Origin: Rhodospirillaceae bacterium CCH5-H10
GTDB lineage: Bacteria; Pseudomonadota; Alphaproteobacteria; Reyranellales; Reyranellaceae
Direction: 5' to 3'
NCBI GenBank assembly: GCA_001557035.1
Contig: LSKJ01000756.1
Location: forward strand, 1-11,255
Length of the DNA: 11,255 bases
Shown in pieces: positions 1 to 6,963 of this stretch; position 1 is the first letter of the stretch, and the number at the start of each line of letters is the position of its first letter. The translations under genes were made by a program, and so were the position numbers. The notes under the pieces were generated by a model, which saw only the letters and a program-made list of their open reading frames with translations, was not told the origin of the DNA and ran no database searches.

Positions 1-500
1 GTGTGCTGGTGCTGGGTCGGCATCCCAAGGCGCTGGCCAAGCTCGGCCGGCTATTCTCGGGCCGCGATACCGAGAAGACCTACTGGGCCGTCGTCGAGGG
101 CGAGCCGCCAGCCGACGAAGGCGTGTTCGACATGCCGTTGCTCAAGGTGAACACGCGCAGCGGATGGTCCGTGAAGGTCTCCGACAAGGGCCAGCCGTCG
201 CTGACGCGCTACCGGGTGATGGGACGCGCTCCCGGCATGACCTGGCTGGAACTGAAACCCGAGACCGGCCGCACCCACCAGATCCGCGTCCATTGAGCCG
301 CCGCCGGCTGCCCGGTGATCGCCGATCGGCTCTACGGCCGGGCCGAGCCGAACAACCAGCTCCACCTGCAATCGCACGGCATCGTGCTGCCGTTGTCGAA
401 TAGTAAGCCGCCGATCGTCGTGACCGCGCCACCGCCCGCGCACATGCTGGCGGCGCTGAAGGCGTGCGGTTTCAGTCCCGAGCCGTCACCCACACCCTGA
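1..500 (+). pseudogene. RluA-family 23S rRNA/tRNA pseudouridine synthase, 5'-truncated by the window and interrupted by a nonsense codon
   Basis: This family isomerises uridine to pseudouridine in rRNA or tRNA. The reading frame is open from the window edge, and the first codon (GTG at 3) is internal: VLVLGR normally follows the catalytic HRLDxDTSG motif, which lies just outside the window. Visible family motifs are EKTYWAVVEG and the C-terminal GRTHQIRVH. Directly after that His the frame hits TGA at 294-296. In the same frame it then continues AAAGCPVIADRLYG (the family's xxxGxPxxGDxLYG region) and ends with a normal-looking tail, APPPAHMLAALKACGF, stopping at 498-500. Family members usually have Cys or Leu at the interrupted position, so a TGC-to-TGA change would explain it. 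The end overlaps the convergent GNAT-like gene by 29 nt. Family assignment is strong; whether the lesion is real or a base-call error is open. Confidence 0.85.
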
Positions 501-1134
501 GCTTGTCGCCGGACTCGAAGCCGGCTTTAACCGCCGCCTTGAGTTCCCGGCCGGACTCGTAGCCGACCAGCGGCAGGCGCGGGAACGTCTGGGCGGACAA
601 CAGGGTCAGCGATCGCCACACGGCCGCCGCATCGGACGTTTCGGCGACGACATTCGTGACGCCGACGACGTCCTCTGCGCGGTAGAGCATGAAGCCCGCC
701 ACGACCTTGAAGCCGCGCCGGCCCTTGAACATCGCGAAAGCCGGATCGTCGAACGGTAGGCCTTCGCCGCCCCTATCCTCGCGCTGCCAGACGATGTCAG
801 TGGACGGTCCCTCGCCCGGCATCTCGCTGCGAATCCAATGTGCGTCGAAGAGCAGCTCGAAGCCGCGGCGCGACAGGTCGAGCTTGTTGAAACTGTCCTT
901 CACCGACCAGCGGCCGGGCAGGTTCGATTTCTGCAGGATCTCGACCGTGCTTCGCTGCTCTTCCAGCGCCGTTGGGCCGACGGCCAGGGTGACGGCATTG
1001 GGATAGAAGCGCGGCACGGTCGCGGCGTTGACCCACATGTGCGGCAGCATCCGACCCGCGTGGCCGTGCGCGCGACAGACCGCATCGCACCAGCGTGCGT
1101 TGTTGAGCGCAGCCTGGAGAGTCCAGTCCTTCAC
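472..1134 (-). CDS. GNAT-like protein, last gene of the ABC operon
   Basis: About 220 residues. The start is GTG at 1134-1132, chosen because it overlaps the permease stop as GTGA, a typical translational-coupling junction; the protein begins VKDWTLQAALNNARWCDAVCRAHG. Reading the frame further upstream only gives a shadow of the permease gene. The C-terminal half (DVVGVTNVVAE, then LPLVGYESGRELKAAVKAGF and LRVWV) looks like the back half of a Gcn5-related acyltransferase fold: a strand, a long helix and a closing Gly-Phe-Glu turn. The N-terminal NNARWCDAVCRAHG segment resembles a group of uncharacterised acetyltransferase-like proteins. I see no clear canonical Q/RxxGxG/A acetyl-CoA loop, so catalysis is unproven and the substrate unknown. 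No signal peptide or membrane segment is seen. The position suggests a role tied to the ABC pair upstream, such as modifying or recognising its substrate, but that is inference. Confidence 0.7.
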   Translation of the reverse strand: MKDWTLQAALNNARWCDAVCRAHGHAGRMLPHMWVNAATVPRFYPNAVTLAVGPTALEEQRSTVEILQKSNLPGRWSVKDSFNKLDLSRRGFELLFDAHWIRSEMPGEGPSTDIVWQREDRGGEGLPFDDPAFAMFKGRRGFKVVAGFMLYRAEDVVGVTNVVAETSDAAAVWRSLTLLSAQTFPRLPLVGYESGRELKAAVKAGFESGDKLRVWVTARD

Positions 1135-2111
1135 GCGCGCACTTCCTCGCGCTGGAAGACCACGTAGGCGGCCGCGAAGACGACGATCATGCCGGCGACG
1201 AGACCGGTGATCTGCGGCCAGATCATGAGCAGACTCTGGTCGAACGGCAGTGGCGCGCCCATGATCGCGCCGCGCATCTGGGCCGGCAGCATCGGACCCA
1301 GCGTCCGGGTCTCGGGGCTGAGCAGGCCGAGCACCGCTTCGCTGAACAGCGTGCCCGGCGACAGGCGCATCAGGCCCATGGCGATGTCCTGGACCGCGGC
1401 ATACTCTTCCAGGCTGCGGATCTCGCTCGGCGCTACGCCGGACACGATCGCCGAGGCGAGCTGCGGCCACAGCAGGAAGAAGAACAGCCACAGGCCGAGC
1501 GCGCAGAGCGCCGAGGTCGCGGTCGAGCGGAAAACGACCGAGAAGAACATGGAAATGGCCAGCCACACGCCGCCATAGGCGATGGCGACGACCAGGAACC
1601 CGAGACCGCGCGCCACCTCGACGCCGCGCGGCGGCACGCCGAGCAGCAGCAGGCCGGCGCCGACCACGATCAGCCACAGCGCCACCAGCGCCACGGCGAA
1701 GGTCGCCAGCCCCGCCAGGAATTTCCCAAGCAGCAGCGCATCGCGATAGATCGGCTGAGACAGGACGCGACTCAAGGTGCGCCGGTTGAACTCGCTGTTC
1801 ACCAAGTCGAATCCCAGCCCGATCGCCATCAGCGGGATGATGAAGTTGAGCGCGGCGATGAAGGAGATGCCGACCTGCTCCGGCTCCAGGGTGAAGATGC
1901 GCAGGAAAAGGAAGGAGTTGGGATCGACCACCGTCCGCAGCGTCTGCAGCGACGAGGCCACCGGGAAGGCACCGAAGGCGAGCACGAACAAAGTCAGCAC
2001 CATCATGCGGACACTGCTGAGATGATCCGCCAGCTCCTTCATGAAGACCGGGCCGAGGCCAGTGAAAGGCGAACCCTGACGGCGTGCGGTGCTCGAGTGT
2101 CTTCCTCTCAT
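1131..2111 (-). CDS. ABC-2 type transporter permease
   Basis: About 326 residues; the membrane subunit of an ABC transporter paired with the ATPase at 2274-3212. I placed the start at ATG 2111-2109 because GGGA lies just upstream and because further upstream codons fall inside the palindromic repeat. The N-terminus carries the amphipathic VFMKELADHLSSVRM element typical of NosY-like/ABC-2 permeases. Some six hydrophobic segments follow, at about residues 36-55, 78-100, 120-150, 160-190, 195-220 and 295-320. The second is followed by the short cytoplasmic stretch FDLVNSEFNRRTLSRVLSQPIYR, the probable ATPase-coupling region of this family. The last TM is followed by FQREEVRA. The stop overlaps the GNAT-like start (GTGA). 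An internal ATG at residue 24 is a possible alternative start. Direction and substrate cannot be read from sequence; ABC-2 permeases are usually exporters or multipass assembly factors. Confidence 0.9.
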   Translation of the reverse strand: MRGRHSSTARRQGSPFTGLGPVFMKELADHLSSVRMMVLTLFVLAFGAFPVASSLQTLRTVVDPNSFLFLRIFTLEPEQVGISFIAALNFIIPLMAIGLGFDLVNSEFNRRTLSRVLSQPIYRDALLLGKFLAGLATFAVALVALWLIVVGAGLLLLGVPPRGVEVARGLGFLVVAIAYGGVWLAISMFFSVVFRSTATSALCALGLWLFFFLLWPQLASAIVSGVAPSEIRSLEEYAAVQDIAMGLMRLSPGTLFSEAVLGLLSPETRTLGPMLPAQMRGAIMGAPLPFDQSLLMIWPQITGLVAGMIVVFAAAYVVFQREEVRA

Positions 2112-2130
2112 ACTTCCCTGCAACCAAACC

Positions 2131-2240
2131 ACCTCATGCTGAGGAGGCGCGAAGCGCCGTCTCGAAGGATGGGCAACAAAGGTGGTGCCGATGCCCATGC
2201 TTCGAGACGCGCTCCTGCGGAGCGCTCCTCAGCATGAGGT
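2131..2240. repeat. Interrupted palindrome with local hairpins (REP-like intergenic element)
   Basis: A roughly 110-bp imperfect inverted repeat fills most of the gap between the ABC ATPase and permease genes. The outer arms match perfectly over 16 nt (2131-2146 with 2225-2240, ACCTCATGCTGAGGAG). The inner arms, 2159-2175 and 2192-2208 (GTCTCGAAGG/CATGGGCA type), match over 17 nt with one mismatch. Between outer and inner segments each arm has its own small hairpin: GGCGC-GAA-GCGCC at 2146-2158 and GCGCTCC-TGC-GGAGCGC at 2209-2225. The whole can therefore fold as one long stem or as a branched structure. Elements with this CCTCATGCTGAGGAG outer arm are, from general knowledge, dispersed in alphaproteobacterial genomes such as Bradyrhizobium; the copy number in this genome cannot be judged from one window. 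It is transcribed in the operon mRNA. Confidence 0.85.
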
Positions 2241-2273
2241 CGCGAGAGTGTTTCCTTTCTGCTCGAAGAGACG

Positions 2274-3212
2274 CTAGGCGGCACGGCGCGCCTCCTCGAA
2301 GTAGCGCGTGTAGACCTCTTCGAGGCTGGGCTGCAGGTCGGCGAGCCGCGTGAGCGTGCCGCCCGACGTCACGATCCGATGGGCGACCGCCGCACGGACG
2401 TCGCGGTCGGCCACGACCCGCCAGGCACCCTCTCCCTCCGGAACGACCGTCTGCACGCCCTCGATGCCGCGCAGCGTACCCGTGATGTCGGCGCCCGTCG
2501 CCTCGACCAGGATCGGATGGCCGGCGCCCAGCACCTGATTGGCCAGTTCGACCACCGTGCCCATCAATGCGATCCTGCCCTTGTTGAACAGGGCTACGCG
2601 GTCGCAGACGCTCTGGACGCGGTCGAGCAGGTGCGAGGACAAAAGCACGGCGACACCGGCCCGCTTCAGGCCGCGTATCATCTCCAGCAGCTCGAAGGTC
2701 GAATGCGGATCGAGGCCCGAGGTCGGCTCGTCGAGGATGGCGACCTCGGCCTTCTTCATCACGATCTCGGCGATGCCCAGCCGCTGCCGCATGCCGCGCG
2801 AGAAAGTGGAGACCCGCTTGTCGAGCACGTCGCCAAGCTTCACGCTTTCCATCGCCTCCGCGATCCGTGTCTCGGCCTCGCGGCGCGGGATGGCGAGAAG
2901 CCGCGCGGTGTAGCGCAGATTCTCGCGCGCGGTCAGGTGATCGTAGAAGCCGACCGCGTCGGGCAGGTAGCCGACCCGGCGCTTGACCTCGAGCGGTTGG
3001 CGCACCGGGTCGAAGCCCAGCACGTCGACGGAGCCGCCGCTGGTCTCGGTGAGGCCGAGCATCATCAGGATGGTCGTCGTCTTGCCGGCGCCGTTGGGGC
3101 CGAGCAGGCCGAAGATCTCGCCGCGCTGGATGCTGAAATCGATCGCATCCACGGCACGATGGCTGCCGTAGATCTTGGTCAGCCCGCGCGCCTCGATGAC
3201 GGTATCGGCCAT
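2274..3212 (-). CDS. ABC transporter ATP-binding protein (NosF/CcmA-like)
   Basis: 312 residues; the cytoplasmic ATPase that drives the permease encoded next. The nucleotide-binding domain has Walker [10 protein letters not shown] at about residues 38-46, signature FSRGM (variant of LSGGQ) at 137-141, Walker B AILDEP around 158-163 with the catalytic Glu at 162, a D-loop SGLDP, and the H-loop His at 194 (LLSSHLLD). The Q-loop Gln is replaced, with GYLPDA at about 81-86, a variant common in this ABC-2 subfamily. Residues from about 220 to the end form the accessory C-terminal domain, finishing [13 protein letters not shown], the usual tail of this family. The ATG start is 9 nt downstream of the NEW3 gene's stop; no strong ribosome site is seen, so translation is probably coupled. 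The 162-nt gap after it contains the palindromic repeat. Confidence 0.95.
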   Translation of the reverse strand: MADTVIEARGLTKIYGSHRAVDAIDFSIQRGEIFGLLGPNGAGKTTTILMMLGLTETSGGSVDVLGFDPVRQPLEVKRRVGYLPDAVGFYDHLTARENLRYTARLLAIPRREAETRIAEAMESVKLGDVLDKRVSTFSRGMRQRLGIAEIVMKKAEVAILDEPTSGLDPHSTFELLEMIRGLKRAGVAVLLSSHLLDRVQSVCDRVALFNKGRIALMGTVVELANQVLGAGHPILVEATGADITGTLRGIEGVQTVVPEGEGAWRVVADRDVRAAVAHRIVTSGGTLTRLADLQPSLEEVYTRYFEEARRAA

Positions 3213-3221
3213 CGGCTGCTG

Positions 3222-4385
3222 CTAGCGACGGCCGAAACGGGCGACCGCGCCCAGCAGGACCAACAGCGCCACGGCGATGATGCCGATGCCCGCGATCCCC
3301 CACAGGGTCGAGGTGGTGACGGTGATGCGGAAGTCGGCCGAGGACTGCTCGCCACGCGCGGCGGCGCGGAATGAGGCCATGTAGTCGCCGGCCACAGCCT
3401 TGTCGGCCGGCGTCACCATCACCTGGACTTCCTTCTTGTCGCCTGGCGCGATGGCGGCGAGCGACCTGGGATTGAACTCGATCTTCCAGTTGGCCGGCAC
3501 GGTTCCCGACAGCTCGACCTCGTCGACCGGCGCGGTGCCGTCATTGGTCAGCACCAGCGTGTAGGTCGAGGTCTTGCCGATCTCGGCCTCGCCGCTCAGG
3601 CGACCGTCCTTGGTCGAAAGCGCGAGCCTGCCCTGCCCGCTCAGCTGCAGGGTGACGCGCATCTCCGCAGTGGCGCCTTCGGCCGCGACCTTGACCAGCA
3701 CGGGATAGTCGCCGGCCTTCACGTCGCGCGGCGGCGTCACTTTGAGCTTGATGTCCTTGGTCTGCCCGGCCTCGATGGGAATCGAGCTGATCTCGTTCGA
3801 GCCGAAGCCTTCCGTGAAGACGCTCTGGAAATTGGCCGGCCCCTGCGCCGCCAGCGCCACGGTCAGGTCCTTGCCCGAATCGTTGCCCACCGTGAGCGTG
3901 TATTCGAAGGCCGAGCGCGGCGTGCCGCGCAGCGATGGCAGGCGCGACTTCAGGCTGAGCTTGGCCGGCGCCTCGGTGCCGACGGTAAGCGTGAGCGGCA
4001 GGCTGGCCTGCTGCATCGGCCCCTTTGCCGTCAGCGTGACCGTCTGCGAGCCCGTCGGAGCATCCTTCGGCACCTCGACCCGGAGCTGCACGGTAACGTC
4101 CTGATTGACGCCCACCATCACGGCGCCGACCGGTTGGCCGCCGCCCAGCATGTCGATCTTCCAGCCCGCGGGAACGCCCGTCAGCGCCAGCGCCAGAGGT
4201 TCGGGCATCTGGCCGGCATTGTTCACTTTCAAGCGGATGGTCGTGACCTCGCCCGCGCGCACGGTCTGCGAGGGATAGTCGGTCAGCAGGAACAGACCCT
4301 TCAGGCCCGACGGATCGCCCTGGGCTTGCACGCCGACGGCCGGCAACACGAGAAGAACGAACAGCAGGGTGAGCAGTCGACGCAT
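3222..4385 (-). CDS. Secreted, membrane-anchored NEW3-domain protein
   Basis: 387 residues. A signal peptide is visible (MRRLLTLLFVLLVLPAVGVQA, probable cleavage after Ala21). The body is built of three Ig-like beta repeats at roughly 27-137, 140-252 and 254-357. Each repeat has the NEW3-type sequence GxxxxxxxxxxNxG followed by VPxxWKI and a closing PxDAxxGxxxVxVxA segment (examples VNNAGQMPEPL, PAGWKI, PANWKI, AGDYMASFRAAA). One transmembrane helix at about 361-382 is followed by RFGRR, so the protein should sit in the inner membrane with the repeats in the periplasm. The start is ATG 4385-4383 with AGGA about 10 nt upstream. It is followed after 9 nt by the ABC ATPase, and NEW3-domain proteins are often encoded beside ABC-2 transporters. 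A role as periplasmic partner or substrate-binding subunit is inference. No enzymatic motif is seen. Confidence 0.88.
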   Translation of the reverse strand: MRRLLTLLFVLLVLPAVGVQAQGDPSGLKGLFLLTDYPSQTVRAGEVTTIRLKVNNAGQMPEPLALALTGVPAGWKIDMLGGGQPVGAVMVGVNQDVTVQLRVEVPKDAPTGSQTVTLTAKGPMQQASLPLTLTVGTEAPAKLSLKSRLPSLRGTPRSAFEYTLTVGNDSGKDLTVALAAQGPANFQSVFTEGFGSNEISSIPIEAGQTKDIKLKVTPPRDVKAGDYPVLVKVAAEGATAEMRVTLQLSGQGRLALSTKDGRLSGEAEIGKTSTYTLVLTNDGTAPVDEVELSGTVPANWKIEFNPRSLAAIAPGDKKEVQVMVTPADKAVAGDYMASFRAAARGEQSSADFRITVTTSTLWGIAGIGIIAVALLVLLGAVARFGRR

Positions 4386-4407
4386 CGGGGGGTCCTGCCT
4401 TCCGGGC

Positions 4408-5022
4408 TCAGGCCGCGGCGCTCGGCCGGGCCTTCATGCGTTCCATCCAGGCCGCGAGGTTCTTGTTCGCCGGATCGAGCGGCTGGCCGACCTTGGCCAT
4501 GAACTCGAGGAAAACGAACAGCAGGATGTCGGCCATGGTGAGCTTGTCGCCGGTGATGAAGGGCCTGGAACCCATCTGCCCGTCGAGCCAGACGAGCTTC
4601 TTGCGCGCGCTCTCCTTCAGCCCGTCCGCCGCCTCCGGAATGCAATGGATGCGGTCCTGGAACATCTTGAGGCCCTGCGAAAAGCGGAAGCCGTTGGCCG
4701 CGGGCTCGAGGATGTTGAGATCGATGCGACGCACCCACATGCGGGTTTTCGCGCGCTCCTCGGGCGTGTCGCCGATCAGCGACGGCGTGTCCTTCTTGAT
4801 CTCGTCGATGTACTCGCAGATCGCAGTGATCTCGGCCAGCACCGTACCGTCGTCGAGTTCGAGGGCGGGACACTGGCCCGCCGGATTGATCTTGAGAAAG
4901 GGCTCGCGCCGGTTCTCGCCACCGCGCAGATCGACCTCGACCCTCGGCACGTCGAAGCCCTTCTCGGCCATGAACATCCGGACCATGTGCGGGTTGGGGC
5001 CGACCGAATTATAGAATTTCAC
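4408..5022 (-). CDS. Glutathione S-transferase family protein
   Basis: 204 residues, a typical GST length. The start is GTG at 5022-5020, supported by a strong ribosome site (GGGAGG) about 9 nt upstream. The N-terminal thioredoxin-like domain (about 1-80) has KFYNSVGPNPHMVRMFMAEKG, the cis-proline region INPAGQCPALELDDG with Pro around residue 52, and the glutathione gamma-glutamyl contact pair in LAEITAICEYI (usual form LxESxAI, here Glu-Ile). The helical C-terminal domain (about 90-204) has the N-capping motif FITGDKLTMADILLFVFLEF. Members conjugate glutathione to electrophiles or act as isomerases or dehalogenases; the substrate is not identifiable. It lies 40 nt after the dehydrogenase gene and 22 nt before the NEW3 gene, so it is probably cotranscribed and links the catabolic and transport halves of this strand. 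Confidence 0.93.
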   Translation of the reverse strand: MKFYNSVGPNPHMVRMFMAEKGFDVPRVEVDLRGGENRREPFLKINPAGQCPALELDDGTVLAEITAICEYIDEIKKDTPSLIGDTPEERAKTRMWVRRIDLNILEPAANGFRFSQGLKMFQDRIHCIPEAADGLKESARKKLVWLDGQMGSRPFITGDKLTMADILLFVFLEFMAKVGQPLDPANKNLAAWMERMKARPSAAA

Positions 5023-5062
5023 TTTGCTTTTCCTCCCTCGATGCCGTGAAGCGCTATCAAAG

Positions 5063-6082
5063 TCAGCGCCACGGCTCCACGAGAATCTTGGTGTGGCGCT
5101 CGGGATTGCCCAGCTCCGCGAAGGCGCCCTTCACCTCGGCGAGGCCGACCTTGCCGGTGATCAGCGCATCGGCCTCGACCTGTCCCTCGGCCAGCAGGCG
5201 AAGACAGCGCGCGAACTCGTCGGGCGTGTAACCCAGCACGAACTGGATCGAGAGTTCCTTCAAGATGCCGAACAGCGGCTCGATCCGGTCCGGCTCCATG
5301 CAGACGCCCGCTACGACGATGCGCGCATCGCGGGGCGCCGCCTCGAAGACCTGCTGCAGCAGTCCCGGCACGCCGACGCATTCGAAGATCACGGCGCGCT
5401 TGCCGGGCGCCAGCTTCGCATAGGGCGACTCGACCTTGGGATCGATCACGACGTCGGCGCCCATTTTCGCAGCCAGCTCGCGGCGCTTGGGCGAGAAATC
5501 GGCGGCGATGATCGGATGGATGCCCTTCAGCCTCAGCCCGACGATGGCGGCGAGGCCGACCGGTCCACAGCCCACGACCAGCGGCGCGTCGTTGTCCTGC
5601 AAGGCCGCCTTCTCGACTGCATGGATGCCGACCGCGAGCGGCTCGGTGAGCGCGGCATGATCGGCCGAGAGTCCGTTGGGCACTTCCAGCAGAAGCGGCG
5701 CCGCCAGCACCATCTGCTCGCCATAGCCGCCGGGAAAGTCGTTGGAATAGCCGACCGTGCGGTGGCCGTCGGCCTGCGGGATCACCGGCATCGAGCAAAC
5801 AAGCGTGCCGGGCTTCAGCTTGCGCTCGGTGCCGGGACCGTAGTCCAGCACCTCGCCGCAGAACTCGTGGCCGAACACGACGTCGCGCGACAGGTCGAGC
5901 GGCACGCGGCCGGGAATGCGCTTCGACATCTCGACCATGTGCGGCGCATGCTTGGCATAGTGCAGGTCGGAGCCGCAGATGCCGCAGCACAGCGTCCTCA
6001 CCAGCACCTGCCCGGCCGCCGGCACCGGCGCCGGGACGTCGGCGACGACGATGTCGCCGCCGCGCAGGACCGCCGCCTTCAC
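5063..6082 (-). CDS. Zinc-dependent alcohol dehydrogenase (MDR superfamily, threonine/sorbitol dehydrogenase-like)
   Basis: 339 residues. The start is GTG 6082-6080, overlapping the hydrolase stop as GTGA; the protein then begins VKAAVLRGGDIVV, the normal N-terminus of the family. Catalytic-zinc residues are visible as Cys36 in CGICGSDLH and His72-Glu73 in GHEFCGEV. The Rossmann fold has GCGPVG in VVGCGPVGLAAIVGLRLKG, with an acidic residue after the next strand (AADFSPKR), favouring NAD over NADP. The four-cysteine structural-zinc lobe usual at about residues 90-115 is absent: that region reads LVCSMPVIPQADGHRTVGY with a single Cys. Reaction: reversible NAD-linked oxidation of a secondary alcohol or polyol to a ketone; the substrate is unknown. 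It is coupled to the upstream hydrolase and followed after 40 nt by the GST gene. Confidence 0.93.
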   Translation of the reverse strand: MKAAVLRGGDIVVADVPAPVPAAGQVLVRTLCCGICGSDLHYAKHAPHMVEMSKRIPGRVPLDLSRDVVFGHEFCGEVLDYGPGTERKLKPGTLVCSMPVIPQADGHRTVGYSNDFPGGYGEQMVLAAPLLLEVPNGLSADHAALTEPLAVGIHAVEKAALQDNDAPLVVGCGPVGLAAIVGLRLKGIHPIIAADFSPKRRELAAKMGADVVIDPKVESPYAKLAPGKRAVIFECVGVPGLLQQVFEAAPRDARIVVAGVCMEPDRIEPLFGILKELSIQFVLGYTPDEFARCLRLLAEGQVEADALITGKVGLAEVKGAFAELGNPERHTKILVEPWR

Positions 6083-6963
6083 TTGATGAATTCCCGTGTG
6101 GTGGCGACGAAATCGTCGAGACGGTCGTGCTGGACCCAGTGGCCGGCCCGCTCGAACTCCACGACCTGGGCGGTCTTGAAATGCTTGATGCGCCCGTCCT
6201 TCTCGGGATTGGAGGCCCAGCTCTCCTTGCCGTAGACCAGCAGGGTCGGGCACGTGATCCGCGACCACAGCTCCTCGATCGCCTCGTAGCTCATGTCGTA
6301 CGGCTGGTTGACTCGCACATAGTTGTCGAACTTCCAGCTATAGGTGCCGTCCTCGTTCTGGTTGACGCCCTGCTCGGTCAGGTGGCGGGCCTGCGCGGCG
6401 GAGAGATGCTTGTTCTCCTCCTGCATGCGCTTGAAGGCGTCCTCGATCGTCGGGTACTTGCGCGGCCCCCGGGCCGACAGCTTACGCTGCTCGTCGATCC
6501 ACTCGGTCATGCGTTCGTTCATCGGCTTGTTGCCGCGCTCGGCAATCACCTTGGGCGACGGCCCGAGGCCTTCGATCGCCACCAGCTTGCGCACCTTGTC
6601 GGGATGGATGCCGGTGTAGCGCAGGCAGATGTTGCCGCCCAGCGAATGCGCCACGATCGTCACCGGCGCCAGGTTCTGCTGATGGATGAGCTGCGCCAGG
6701 TCGTAGATGTAGGCCGCCATCGAGTAATTGCCGTCCGGCGACCACTGGCTGTCGCCATGCCCGCGCAGATCGGGGCAGATCACGTGCCAGTCCTTGCGCA
6801 ACGCCTGCGCCACCCAGTCCCAGTTCCGGCAGTGATCGCGCCCGCCGTGGACGAGGAGAAGCGGCGGCGCTTCCGGGTTGCCCCAGTCGACATAATGCAA
6901 ACGCAGACGCTGTGAGAAGAAGACCCGCGAGGTAGGGCCGGGCATGCCATTCAAGGTATTCAT
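6079..6963 (-). CDS. Alpha/beta-hydrolase
   Basis: 294 residues. The fold is clear: oxyanion-hole HGG at 39-41 (LLLVHGGRDH), the strand-turn motif PDLRGHGDS at 64-72, nucleophile Ser107 in VAHSLGGN, and catalytic His275 in AGHWVQHDR. The acid residue is probably Glu247 or a nearby acidic residue in VYGKESWASNPEKD, instead of the usual Asp; this is not certain. A helical cap lies between roughly residues 140 and 230 (KPMNERMTEWIDEQRK through NYVRVNQPYDMSYEAIEELW). Members cleave esters, C-C bonds or halides; the substrate cannot be assigned. The start is ATG 6963-6961; no clear ribosome site is seen, and Met7 (6945) is a plausible alternative. Its stop overlaps the dehydrogenase start, so it is the first gene of the minus-strand run. 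It is divergent from the phosphotransferase with only about 35 nt between. Confidence 0.92.
   Translation of the reverse strand: MNTLNGMPGPTSRVFFSQRLRLHYVDWGNPEAPPLLLVHGGRDHCRNWDWVAQALRKDWHVICPDLRGHGDSQWSPDGNYSMAAYIYDLAQLIHQQNLAPVTIVAHSLGGNICLRYTGIHPDKVRKLVAIEGLGPSPKVIAERGNKPMNERMTEWIDEQRKLSARGPRKYPTIEDAFKRMQEENKHLSAAQARHLTEQGVNQNEDGTYSWKFDNYVRVNQPYDMSYEAIEELWSRITCPTLLVYGKESWASNPEKDGRIKHFKTAQVVEFERAGHWVQHDRLDDFVATTREFIK

Noticed and set aside
294..296. TGA as selenocysteine in the RluA-type gene
   Set aside because: No selenocysteine-insertion hairpin was noticed, and RluA-family enzymes are not known selenoproteins; nonsense change or base error is simpler.
1135..2127. Long minus-strand open frame reaching upstream of the GNAT-like gene to 2127
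   Set aside because: Above 1134 it reads as an Arg/Gly/Ala-rich shadow of the ABC permease, which has true membrane segments in its own frame.
2112..2198. N-terminal extension of the permease starting at 2198
   Set aside because: The first 29 codons lie within or next to the palindromic repeat and have no hydrophobic or family sequence; ATG 2111 has a better ribosome site.
2131..2240. Insertion sequence or small mobile element with transposase
   Set aside because: Only 110 bp, no transposase frame and no visible target-site duplication; a non-coding palindromic repeat fits better.
2379..3374. 331-codon plus-strand open frame opposite the ABC ATPase
   Set aside because: The Walker A, signature and Walker B motifs are on the minus strand; this frame shows no domain.
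5024..6235. 403-codon plus-strand open frame opposite the dehydrogenase and hydrolase
   Set aside because: Composition is rich in Arg, His, Asp and Gly, as expected of an antisense shadow in GC-rich DNA, and the opposite strand holds two clear enzyme genes.
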